Source of the DNA: Deltaproteobacteria bacterium
GTDB lineage: Bacteria > Desulfobacterota > Desulfobulbia > Desulfobulbales > VMSU01
DNA length: 18,493 bases
Assembly: GCA_021789795.1 (NCBI GenBank)
Contig: JAJYJA010000031.1
Location: forward strand, 1-18,493
Reading direction: 5' to 3'
Part shown: piece by piece, positions 6,762 through 14,202 of the stretch
Numbering within the stretch: position 1 is the stretch's first letter
Layout of the letters: the number at the start of each line of letters is the position of its first letter
Made by a program: the position numbers and the translations under genes
Notes under the pieces: model-generated
The model's input: the letters and a program-made list of their open reading frames with translations, nothing else
Database searches by the model: none
What the model was told of the DNA's origin: nothing

Positions 6762-7865
6762 ATGACCTCTCCCCCCCTGCGGGTGTTGGTGGTTGACGAC
6801 ACCCGCCTTTACCGTGACCTGATCAGCGCCACCCTCAACTCCATCGCCGGGGTGGAGGTGGTGGGCACCGCCGCCAACGGCGAAATCGCCCTGGCCCGGC
6901 TGGCGGAGCTTAATCCCGACCTTTTGACCCTGGATGTCGAGATGCCGGTCATGGATGGCCTGGCCACCCTCAGAAAAATGCGGGAGCTGAACTCGTCCGC
7001 CCTGGTGGTGATGGTCAGCGCCCACACCCGCCAGGGGGCGGCGGTCACCCTGGAGGCGCTGCGCCTGGGGGCCTATGACTTCATCACCAAGCCGGAGGGA
7101 AACACCCCGGCCCAGGGTCGCAAGTTACTGGAGAACAAACTGCGGCCCCTGGTCAACGCCATCCTCACCCAGCGGCTTCTGCGTCAGGCCATCAGCGCCA
7201 TCGAATCCCGGCCCCCTTCCCCTCCGAGCGGCGAGGCCCCCGTCTTCCGGCCCGGCCCGCCGCCGGAGAGGAGGGACGAGCCGCCCCCGGCCCGGCCCGC
7301 GATCGTGGCCATCGGCATCTCCACCGGCGGCCCCAACGCCTTGTCCGAGCTGCTCCCCTCCCTGCCCGCCGACCTGCCGGTGCCGGTGGTGATCGTCCAG
7401 CACATGCCCAAACTGTTCACCGGCGCCCTGGCCGAGGCCTTGGACGCCAAATGCGCCATCCGGGTGGTCGAGGCCCGGGACAGGCAGCGGCTTGAACCAG
7501 GGGTGGCCTATCTCGCCCAAGGCGGCCGGCAGATGCGGGTCGAGCCAGGGCCGGCCGGGGGGCCGCCGGTGGTGCGGATCACCGACGATCCCCCGGAGAA
7601 CCACTGCCAGCCCTCGGCAGATTACCTGTTCCGTTCCCTGGCCGCGCTGTTCAAGGGCCGGGTGCTCGCGGTCATCATGACCGGCATGGGCTGCGACGGC
7701 ACCCTGGGCCTACGCCTGATGAAACGGCAGGGCGCCCAGGTCATCGCCCAGGATCAAACGACCTCGGTGGTCTACGGCATGCCCCAGGAGGCGGTCAAGG
7801 CCGGGGTGGTCGACGTGGTGTTGCCGCTTTCCGGGATCGCCCCGGAGATCCTGCGGAGGCTCTGA
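6762..7865 (+). CDS. cheB: Chemotaxis protein-glutamate methylesterase/deamidase CheB
   Basis: The protein has 367 residues. The receiver domain (about 1-125) carries D12/D13 and phosphoacceptor D58 (LLTLDVEMP). A Pro/Arg-rich linker follows at about 145-180. The methylesterase domain (about 182-367) has the full catalytic triad: S187 (GISTGGP), H214 (VQHMP) and D312 (MTGMGCDG). It removes methyl groups from chemoreceptor glutamates after phosphorylation by CheA, giving adaptation. The ATG at 6762 has only a weak ribosome site (GAGAA), but the sequence begins directly with the receiver. It overlaps cheR by 1 base (TGATG), so the opposing adaptation enzymes are made together. It is divergent from cheY across a 264-base region. 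No C-terminal tether for receptors is obvious. Confidence 0.97.
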   Translation: MTSPPLRVLVVDDTRLYRDLISATLNSIAGVEVVGTAANGEIALARLAELNPDLLTLDVEMPVMDGLATLRKMRELNSSALVVMVSAHTRQGAAVTLEALRLGAYDFITKPEGNTPAQGRKLLENKLRPLVNAILTQRLLRQAISAIESRPPSPPSGEAPVFRPGPPPERRDEPPPARPAIVAIGISTGGPNALSELLPSLPADLPVPVVIVQHMPKLFTGALAEALDAKCAIRVVEARDRQRLEPGVAYLAQGGRQMRVEPGPAGGPPVVRITDDPPENHCQPSADYLFRSLAALFKGRVLAVIMTGMGCDGTLGLRLMKRQGAQVIAQDQTTSVVYGMPQEAVKAGVVDVVLPLSGIAPEILRRL

Positions 7866-8737
7866 TGATCGCCATCACCGCCGAGGAGGTCGGCCTGTTT
7901 GCCCGGCTGATTCACGACCGCACCGGTATCGCCCTCGATCTCGGCAAGGCCTACCTGCTGGAAAACCGCCTGGCGCCCCTGTTGGAAGAGGCGGGGGTGA
8001 CGAGTTTTGGCGAATTCTTCCGCCTAGTCGCCCGCTCTTCCGCCTGGGTGCCCAGAATCATCGACGCCATCGCCACCAACGAAACCTCGTTTTTCCGGGA
8101 TCAGCGGCCCTTCTCACTCCTGCGCGACAAGCTGCTGCCGGAGTTATTGTCCCGCCGGCGGGCGGAGAGCGGCCCCTCGCCCCCCACCCTCCGGGTCTGG
8201 AGCGCCGCCTGTTCCACCGGCCAGGAGGCGTATTCGGTGGGCATGATCGTCGCCGAGCTGCTGGGGGCGGAGGCGGAGGCCTGGCAGGTGCGGATAGTCG
8301 GCACCGACATTTCAAGCGCCGCCGTCGTCCGGGCCCGCGAGGGCGTCTACAGCCGGTTCGAGGTCGATCGGGGGGTGCCCGACCGCCTGCGGGACAAGTA
8401 CTTCACGCCCCTGGGCGAGAGGTTGCGGGTGGAGGCCGGTTTGCGGGCCATGAGTGTCTTTCTGGCGGCGAATCTGCTGGCCCCGCCCGACAACCTGGGA
8501 CAGTTCGACCTCATCTTCTGCCGCAACGTCGGCATCTACTTCAACCAGGAGAACCGGCGCCGGCTGTTTGCCAACATCGCCCGGCACCTACGTTCGGACG
8601 GGGCGCTGTTCATCGGCTCAACCGAGTCACTGCTCGGGGTCTGCGACCTGTTTGTCCGGCGCGAGTGCCTAAACTCCGTCTATTTCCAGCCCCGGCCAGA
8701 GGCCGTCAAGCCCGCGTCCGCCGGGATCAAAGACTGA
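7865..8737 (+). CDS. cheR: Chemotaxis protein methyltransferase CheR
   Basis: The product has 290 residues, normal for the family. A helical N-terminal domain (1-75) leads into the NETSFFRD motif at 72-79. The SAM-binding domain shows WSAACSTGQEAYS at 112-124, a GTDIS loop, and FCRNVGIYF near 220. It methylates glutamates of chemoreceptors with S-adenosylmethionine, opposing CheB. GGAGG at 7855-7859 is 5 bases before the ATG. The last codons and stop lie in one copy of a 12-bp direct repeat that flanks the MITE-like element downstream; without the element the gene would end at the same codons and its 3' end would overlap that of the facing receptor gene. Confidence 0.97.
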   Translation: MIAITAEEVGLFARLIHDRTGIALDLGKAYLLENRLAPLLEEAGVTSFGEFFRLVARSSAWVPRIIDAIATNETSFFRDQRPFSLLRDKLLPELLSRRRAESGPSPPTLRVWSAACSTGQEAYSVGMIVAELLGAEAEAWQVRIVGTDISSAAVVRAREGVYSRFEVDRGVPDRLRDKYFTPLGERLRVEAGLRAMSVFLAANLLAPPDNLGQFDLIFCRNVGIYFNQENRRRLFANIARHLRSDGALFIGSTESLLGVCDLFVRRECLNSVYFQPRPEAVKPASAGIKD

Positions 8738-8886
8738 TGAGCTCGCAAAAAGGTAGCCGATGGCTAAGCAAAAGGGCCGATATACAAGGCGCGGGGTGTG
8801 TTTGGCGAGTGAGGCCATACAGATGGTATGCCGAACGAGCCAAACCGCCACGCGCCGCAGTAGATCGGTCTTTTTGCGACGCCATC
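8736..8886. mobile_element. MITE-like element between cheR and a convergent chemoreceptor gene
   Basis: Terminal inverted repeats of 17 bases (GATGAGCTCGCAAAAAG at 8736-8752; right end 8870-8886 reads GATGGCGTCGCAAAAAG on the complement) match at 14 of 17 positions. AAAGACT stands directly outside both ends (8729-8735, 8887-8893); counting bases shared with the element ends, ATCAAAGACTGA is repeated exactly at 8726-8737 and 8884-8895. The inside is also self-complementary: CCGAT/ATCGG (8777, 8864), GGCGCG/CGCGCC (8788, 8851), TTTGGC/GCCAAA (8801, 8839), CATAC/GTATG (8816, 8826). The element folds as one long imperfect hairpin and encodes no protein. It is best read as a non-autonomous transposon; the mobilising transposase is not in the window. 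Confidence 0.8.
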
Positions 8887-10159
8887 AAAGACTGAGCGCC
8901 CCCACCGCGGCCCGCAGCCGCTCGCCCGCAGCCGCCGTCCGGGCCAGAGACTCGACCGCCTGCGACAGCTCGCGGCCCTGTTGCTCGACCGCCGTCAACC
9001 GCGGGCCCAGGGACTCCGCCGTTTCCGCAACCTCGGCCAGGCCCCCGGTAATCTCCAGGGCCTCGGCGGACGCCTCGCCCACCGTCTCGCCGAGGTTGGC
9101 GAACTCGGCCTCCCCTTGGCTCAGCTTGGCCACGATGTCCTTGGTGGTCACCGACTGCTCCTCCACCGCCCCGGCGATACTGACCACGATCTCGTTGACC
9201 GACTTGATGGTCTGGCTGATCGAACCGATCTCGGTGATGGTGTTGTCGGTGGAGTTCTGCATCGCCTCGATCTTGTTTTTGATCTCGGCGATAGCGTTGT
9301 TGGTTTGCAGGGCCAGCTCCTTGACCTCGTTGGCGACCACCGCAAAGCCCTTGCCCGCCTCGCCCGCCCGCGCCGCCTCGATGGTGGCGTTTAGGGCCAG
9401 GAGCTTGGTCTGCTCGGCGATCTCGACGATGACATCCGTCACCTTGCTGATCTCCAAGGCGGCGGCGCCCAGTTCATCCACCCGGCTGGAGGCGGCGTTG
9501 ACGCTGGCCACCGCCGTGCCGGCCACGGCGCGGGCCCGCTCGGCGTTGGCGGCGATGTCGGCGATGGTGGCGCTCATCTCCTCGGTGGAGCCGATGATGA
9601 TGCTGATCCGCCGGGAGGTATCCTGGGAGCGGCCGCGCACGGCGGTGAGTCTCTGGACCAACCCCTCTGCCCGCCCATGAACGGCGCCGGCCCGGGATTT
9701 AAGCTGGGCCAACGCCCCGGAGGCCGGCTTGAGTTCGGCCTCGAAACGGGCGGCGGACTCGGGCGCCTCCCCTCCCTCCGGGGCCGGCTGATCGGCACCC
9801 TGCCCCGCCACGGCGCTGATCGCCGCCAACTGGCCCCGCACCTTCGTAAGCCCCGATTCAAACGCCCCGCCGATGGCCGAAAGCTCATCGTCGCCTCCGG
9901 CCAGCCCGGTGACCGCGGCCAGCTCACCGTCGCCGACCCGGACGGCAAAGTCGTAAAGTCGCGCCAGCCGGCGACGGAAATTGGCCAGGCCCAGCGCCGC
10001 ATATCCCAGCCCCAGCCCGGCACCGAGCAGCAAGCCCACCCCGACCAGAATCAACTCGGCGCCGCCCGCCAGCGCCATCCAGGCCGCCACTGCCAGCATC
10101 AATACCGCTGCCAGGATAATGCCAGCCATGACCCGCGCCAACCGGCCTCGTCTCTCCAT
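8885..10159 (-). CDS. Methyl-accepting chemotaxis protein without a ligand-binding domain
   Basis: The protein has 424 residues from the preferred start. Two hydrophobic segments near the N-terminus (about 9-27 and 34-55) are separated by only a few residues, so there is no periplasmic sensor domain. A HAMP-like stretch follows, then a long signalling coiled coil with the CheA/CheW-contacting tip (EIAEQTKLLALNATIEAARAGE) and ANEVKELA. Signals may be sensed within the membrane, by the HAMP region or by a partner protein. The ATG at 10159 is preferred because a G-rich ribosome site (GGGGGCGGAG) precedes it; the ATG at 10180 has none and sits against the MITE-like element upstream. The stop codon lies at the edge of the other MITE-like element. 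It is the last gene of the cheA-cheW run. Confidence 0.9.
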   Translation of the reverse strand: MERRGRLARVMAGIILAAVLMLAVAAWMALAGGAELILVGVGLLLGAGLGLGYAALGLANFRRRLARLYDFAVRVGDGELAAVTGLAGGDDELSAIGGAFESGLTKVRGQLAAISAVAGQGADQPAPEGGEAPESAARFEAELKPASGALAQLKSRAGAVHGRAEGLVQRLTAVRGRSQDTSRRISIIIGSTEEMSATIADIAANAERARAVAGTAVASVNAASSRVDELGAAALEISKVTDVIVEIAEQTKLLALNATIEAARAGEAGKGFAVVANEVKELALQTNNAIAEIKNKIEAMQNSTDNTITEIGSISQTIKSVNEIVVSIAGAVEEQSVTTKDIVAKLSQGEAEFANLGETVGEASAEALEITGGLAEVAETAESLGPRLTAVEQQGRELSQAVESLARTAAAGERLRAAVGALSL

Positions 10160-10188
10160 CTCTCCGCCCCCGTTTACCATAGTATTTT

Positions 10189-10341
10189 GTAACTATCCAG
10201 CTTAGTGCCGCAGCATTGGCATCGGCTGGGGACCGTAACTATTCAGCCGCGCCCCAGATGCGCGAAACCAGCCGGCGAGCTATACTTTTGGTATGTGAGC
10301 CGGCTGGTGACAAAGCAGATGGGGTGCGGCTGAATAGTTAC
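10189..10341. mobile_element. MITE-like inverted-repeat element between cheW and a chemoreceptor gene
   Basis: The right end (10320-10341) is the complement of a 22-base left arm at 10235-10256 with a single mismatch; the arm begins GTAACTATTCAGCCGC. A second, diverged copy of the outer part (GTAACTATCCAGC) lies at 10189-10201. Inner arms ACCAGCCGGC (10267-10276) and GCCGGCTGGT (10299-10308) are exact complements, so 10235-10341 forms one long hairpin. AGTATTTT (10181-10188) and AATATTTT (10342-10349) flank the larger 153-base unit and match at 7 of 8 positions, as an aged target duplication would. No coding potential is seen. The family name is not known to me. Confidence 0.72.
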
Positions 10342-10347
10342 AATATT

Positions 10348-10818
10348 TTACTCGTTGTTGACCGCCAGCAGCTCCTCGACGTTTAAGATGGCCACCAGCA
10401 TCTGCTCCTGCTTGTAGATCCCCTTAAAATACCGACCGGCCACCCCGTCCAGATTTAAGGGCGGCGCTTCGATGTCGTTCTCGTCCGCCGCCACCACGTC
10501 GCTGACCGCATCCGCCAGCAGGCCGACGCTCTCCTCCCCCTGGCGGATGATGACGATCTGGCCCACCATATCCTGGGGCCGGGGCTCAAGGGCGAATTTC
10601 CGGCGCAGGTCGATAACCGTGACAATGACCCCCCGCAGGTTGATCACCCCCCGCACGTAATCCGGGGCGCGCGGCACCGCCGTGATGGCGGTCTGGCGCT
10701 GAATCTCCTGGACACAGTTGATCTCCAGCCCGCAGACCAGCTCTCCGGCCTGAAACAGGGCCAGCTCCCGCCCGGGGGGCGGCGAGGATGACGGACGCGG
10801 CGGTTCGGATGCAGGCAC
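10348..10818 (-). CDS. cheW: Chemotaxis coupling protein CheW (GTG start)
   Basis: The product has 156 residues and is a single CheW domain. It starts with a short Pro/Ser-rich tail; then LALFQAGELVCGLEINCVQEI, the conserved RGVINLRGVIVTVIDLR stretch and GLLADAVSDVV are all typical. CheW joins chemoreceptors to the kinase CheA at the membrane array. The start is a GTG (codon 10818-10816) because GGGGGAG (10829-10823) lies 4 bases before it; there is no suitable ATG, and the frame only continues upstream inside cheA. Only 11 bases separate it from the cheA stop, so the two genes are co-translated. The stop codon TAA abuts the target-repeat of the MITE-like element that separates it from the next receptor gene. 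Confidence 0.94.
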   Translation of the reverse strand: MPASEPPRPSSSPPPGRELALFQAGELVCGLEINCVQEIQRQTAITAVPRAPDYVRGVINLRGVIVTVIDLRRKFALEPRPQDMVGQIVIIRQGEESVGLLADAVSDVVAADENDIEAPPLNLDGVAGRYFKGIYKQEQMLVAILNVEELLAVNNE

Positions 10819-10829
10819 GGCTCTCCCCC

Positions 10830-13800
10830 TTAAGGTCTCAGGTGCTGGCCGATGGCCTGGATGATCTTTTCCCGATCCAGCTTGATCAGGTATTCGTCCA
10901 CCCCGGCCTTGCGGCCCCGCCTCTCCGCCGCCTCGCCGCTCAACGAGGTGACGGCGATGACCGGCAGCCCGGCCCAGCGGGAGTCGGCCCGGATCCTGGC
11001 CGTAAGCTCCAGTCCGTCCAGGTTGGGCATCTCGATGTCGGTGAGCACCAGGTCGATTCTCTCCCGCTCCAGCACCGCTAGTCCCTCCAACCCGTCCTGG
11101 GCGCTGAATGGCCGGTAGCCGGCGGCGGAGACAAAATCGCAGATCTGCCGGCGGAAGAAGGCGGAATCCTCCACCACCAGGATATGCTGGCCCTGCCCGG
11201 GGCCGGCGGCGGCCAGTTGGGTGTACTTGACCCACTCCGGCATCACCGTGGCCACCACCTCGAACAGATCGACCAGCAGGGTGATCCGCCCCATGATGAT
11301 CGCCGAGCCCATGATCCCCGGCTGCTTGTGGGTGGTGTCGTCGATGGCGGCGGAGAAGCTGACGATGTCGATGACCTCCGAGACCAGGATGCCGATCTCC
11401 TTGCCCCCGAAGGGAAAGACCACCACGGATAGTTGCGCCGCCTCGGTGCTGACCGGCGCCACCCGAGCCGCCTCCTCGATGCCGAACAGGGGCAGGCTGA
11501 CGCCGCGATACTGCATGTTTAGCCGACCGCCGGTGACCTCGAGCTGCCGGCGGCTGATCTTCTCGATCCGCGAGATCAGGATCAGGGGGATGGCCAACTG
11601 CTCCTGCGGCGAGTTGCGGACCAAAAGCAGGGACTGGGCGTCGAGTTTCACCTGGCCCATATCCTTGTCCCTGGCCGGCAACCGGTCGGCGAGCGCCTCC
11701 AGATTCATCACCTTGCTGATCCCCGCCACGTCGAGAATCAAGGCCACCCGGCCGTCGCCCTGGATGGTGGCGCCGGCGTAAATCTGACAGCCCCGGAGAT
11801 GGGCGCCCAGGGGCTTGACCACGATCTCCTCGGAGTCAAGCAGGGTATCGACCAGCAACCCGTAACGGAATTTGCCCGCCGATAACACCAGGATATTGAT
11901 GGCGCTATCCGGGCTGCTCCGCCGTTCCCGGCCCTGCCGCTGCTCGGGGCCGGGGTCAGGCGGGGCCGGGTCTGCACCCGCGGCCTCCCTCCCCGCCGGC
12001 TGCCGCCGGTCCTCGACCCGCCGGCGTCTGCACCTCTGCGCCTGGCCGCTCTGCTGGTCGCCAAACATCCGCTCCTCGACGCCCAGCACCTCGGCCAGGC
12101 GGATTAAGGGCAGCAACTCCCCCCGCAGCCGGATCATCAAGGCGGCACCGATCCTCTCGATCCGCTCCTTGACCCGCCCCGGCGGCACCCGCACCAGCTC
12201 CACCAGGTTGACCTGGGGGATGGCGTAGCGCTCCCCGGCCAGGCTGACGATCAGGCTGGGGATGATGGCCAGGGTCAGCGGCAGCTTGATGGTGATGGTG
12301 GTGCCCCGGCCCTTTTTACTGGCGATGTCAAAGACCCCGCCGATCCGGGAGAGATTGGCGTGCACCACGTCCATACCCACCCCCCGGCCCGAGACCTCGG
12401 TCACCTCCCGGGCGGTGGACAGACCAGGCAGGAAGATGAGCTTGAGCAGTTCCCGTTCCGGCATGGCATCGAGCTGGGCCCGGTCGTGGGAGCCCATGCC
12501 GAGGGCCTTCTCCTTGAGGCGAGCGGTGTCGATCCCGGCGCCGTCATCGACGATCTCGATGATGACGTGCCCCCCCTCGTGGAAGGCCTTGATCTCCAGA
12601 AGCCCGGCCGGCGGCTTGCCAGCCCGCTCCCGGACATCCGGACGTTCGATGCCGTGATCCACCGAGTTGCGCACCAGGTGGGTAAGCGGGTCGGCCAGGG
12701 CCTCGATGATGGTCTTGTCCATCTCCACCTCGCCGCCCTCGATGCTCAACTCGATCTCCTTGCCCAGCTTCTGGGCCAGGTCGCGCACCACCCGCTTGAA
12801 CTTGTTGAAGACGTTGCCCACCGGCTGCATGCGGGTGGACATGATCGCCTCCTGCAACTCCGAGGTCACCAGGTTCAAGCGCTGGGAGACCGCCTCCAGC
12901 TCCAGGCGCCCCTGGGAGTGGAGCACCTGCAAGAATTGGTTGCGGGTCAGCACCAGCTCGCCGGCCAGGGTCATCAGGCTGTCCAGCAGCCGGACGTTGA
13001 CCCGCAGACTGCCGTCCTGGCCGGACTTGGCGGAGTCGTCGCCGGCTCGGCGCTGGGGGGCGGGGCTGGGAGGCGGGCTCGGAGCGGCGGGGGTCGCCTC
13101 CCTGGGCCCCGCCGTCGGCAAGGGCCTGGGGGCGGAGACAGGCTCGTCCGGCCTGACCGCCGGGAGCTCGCGCACCTCGTCCGCCCCCAGGCCGGCAAAG
13201 GCGATCAGCATCTCCTTGTCCATCAGGGTGGCGTACAGGATGGTCGCCGGCAGACGACCGCCTTCCGGCTCGGACACCGGTAGGGCCATCTCCTGTTCGC
13301 CAAGGCGGACGCCCAGGGTCTGGCCGACGCCCCCCAGGTCGGCGAGCAAGGCGGCCAGGCCCCGGCCCTCAGGGCCGGAACTCGGGTCATATTGCAGGAG
13401 CAGGATTTGCTGGCCGGACAGCCGCAGGTTATCGACCTCGGCCCGATGGGCGGCGAGCAGCGGCTCGCTTAGTGTTTCCTCCTCCCCGGCGGCAAGCGGC
13501 CCGTCCTCGGCTGAGGTTGGCGAGGCGGCGGCCGGCCCCGGCCCCTCCGGCGCCGCCAGGGCGGCCCTAAGCGCGGCCAGCGGGGCGGAGATGTCGATCT
13601 CGGGGCCGTCGCCAGTCTGACGCAGCAGCCGGGTGACGACGTCCGCCGCCTCCAGCAGGCTGCTGATCACCGGGGCGGTGGGCAGCAGTTCGGCGTTGCG
13701 GATCTTGTTCATCAGGTCTTCGGCGGCGTGGGCCAGCGATTTCACCGCCTCCAACCCCAAGAATCCAGCCCCGCCCTTGATGGAGTGCATGGCCCTGAAG

Positions 13801-13940
13801 ACCTTGTTGACCAGCTCTTGGTCGAGATCGGCCCCCGCCTCCTCGATGGCCAGCAGGTCGTTCTCGATCCCGTTTAGATGCTCGAGTGACTCCTCCTTAA
13901 AGGCCTGCAGGGTCTCTTGATCGTCGATGAACGCCGCCAT
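10830..13940 (-). CDS. cheA: Chemotaxis hybrid histidine kinase CheA with two CheW-like domains and a C-terminal receiver
   Basis: The protein has 1036 residues, longer than the usual ~650-700. In order: Hpt domain with phospho-acceptor H52 (AMHSIKGGAGF); a spacer with a weak P2-like region (about 160-270); a Pro-rich linker; the dimerisation domain (about 325-390, LLDSLMTLAGELVLTRNQF); the ATPase domain with N box HLVRNSVDHGIE from about 421, DDGAGID and GRGVGMDVV; a first CheW-like domain split by an Arg/Pro-rich insert at about 628-680; a second CheW-like domain (about 745-900); and a receiver (about 915-1036) with phosphoacceptor D968 (LTDIEMP). The kinase phosphorylates CheY and CheB in response to receptors. 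The attached receiver may act as a phosphate sink or internal output. A moderate ribosome site (AGGCGG) precedes the ATG. Confidence 0.96.
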   Translation of the reverse strand: MAAFIDDQETLQAFKEESLEHLNGIENDLLAIEEAGADLDQELVNKVFRAMHSIKGGAGFLGLEAVKSLAHAAEDLMNKIRNAELLPTAPVISSLLEAADVVTRLLRQTGDGPEIDISAPLAALRAALAAPEGPGPAAASPTSAEDGPLAAGEEETLSEPLLAAHRAEVDNLRLSGQQILLLQYDPSSGPEGRGLAALLADLGGVGQTLGVRLGEQEMALPVSEPEGGRLPATILYATLMDKEMLIAFAGLGADEVRELPAVRPDEPVSAPRPLPTAGPREATPAAPSPPPSPAPQRRAGDDSAKSGQDGSLRVNVRLLDSLMTLAGELVLTRNQFLQVLHSQGRLELEAVSQRLNLVTSELQEAIMSTRMQPVGNVFNKFKRVVRDLAQKLGKEIELSIEGGEVEMDKTIIEALADPLTHLVRNSVDHGIERPDVRERAGKPPAGLLEIKAFHEGGHVIIEIVDDGAGIDTARLKEKALGMGSHDRAQLDAMPERELLKLIFLPGLSTAREVTEVSGRGVGMDVVHANLSRIGGVFDIASKKGRGTTITIKLPLTLAIIPSLIVSLAGERYAIPQVNLVELVRVPPGRVKERIERIGAALMIRLRGELLPLIRLAEVLGVEERMFGDQQSGQAQRCRRRRVEDRRQPAGREAAGADPAPPDPGPEQRQGRERRSSPDSAINILVLSAGKFRYGLLVDTLLDSEEIVVKPLGAHLRGCQIYAGATIQGDGRVALILDVAGISKVMNLEALADRLPARDKDMGQVKLDAQSLLLVRNSPQEQLAIPLILISRIEKISRRQLEVTGGRLNMQYRGVSLPLFGIEEAARVAPVSTEAAQLSVVVFPFGGKEIGILVSEVIDIVSFSAAIDDTTHKQPGIMGSAIIMGRITLLVDLFEVVATVMPEWVKYTQLAAAGPGQGQHILVVEDSAFFRRQICDFVSAAGYRPFSAQDGLEGLAVLERERIDLVLTDIEMPNLDGLELTARIRADSRWAGLPVIAVTSLSGEAAERRGRKAGVDEYLIKLDREKIIQAIGQHLRP

Positions 13941-14077
13941 GTCCGCCTGTTTTTGTTGGCCGTTGCCGTCCCAGGTCTTGTCCCAGGCCCCGGCTGGTCA
14001 GCAGCTCTTTTTAAGTTGATCGGAAAGATGGAGAAGGGCGAGGGTTAGCGATTTGGCACTGCCATATGGGACTTGAT

Positions 14078-14094
14078 GGTATCGGGAAGATACC
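14078..14094. repeat. Hairpin GGTATC-GGGAA-GATACC in the cheA leader
   Basis: An exact 6-bp inverted repeat with a 5-base spacer. A second dyad, TGGCA-C-TGCCA, lies at 14054-14064. Both fall between the predicted cheA promoter and the start codon, so they could be operators or leader RNA structures; this role is inference. Apart from these and the promoter I see no gene in the 262-base region 13941-14202. Confidence 0.4.
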
Positions 14095-14113
14095 TATTCA
14101 GGCTCATGGGTTG

Positions 14114-14142
14114 ACAATATCCTTAATGCGCAAAATTGGCAA
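14114..14142 (-). promoter_or_regulatory. Candidate sigma70-type promoter of cheA-cheW
   Basis: On the minus strand TTGCCA (14142-14137; one mismatch to consensus) and TATTGT (14119-14114; two mismatches) are 17 bases apart. It sits in the most A/T-rich part of the gap between the heme receptor gene and cheA, so cheA may be transcribed on its own as well as from the hydrogenase promoter. Confidence 0.35.
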
Positions 14143-14202
14143 CGCTGGCGGTCAAGGACGGGCAGGCAGGGGAGGCGGCGGGTACTTCCCGTCCGTTGGC
14201 GC

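Noticed and set aside
8760..9680. Plus-strand open frame running from the MITE-like element across the chemoreceptor gene
   Set aside because: It is antisense to a clear chemoreceptor and is rich in Ser/Ala/Thr as expected from a frame shadow; no ribosome site or domain is seen.
14093..14102. CTATTCAGG as a remnant of the GTAACTATTCAGC element
   Set aside because: The match is only about 8 bases and there is no paired inverted end nearby.
14111..14116. TTGACA on the plus strand in the cheA upstream region
   Set aside because: No -10 hexamer follows at the proper distance and there is no plus-strand gene to transcribe.
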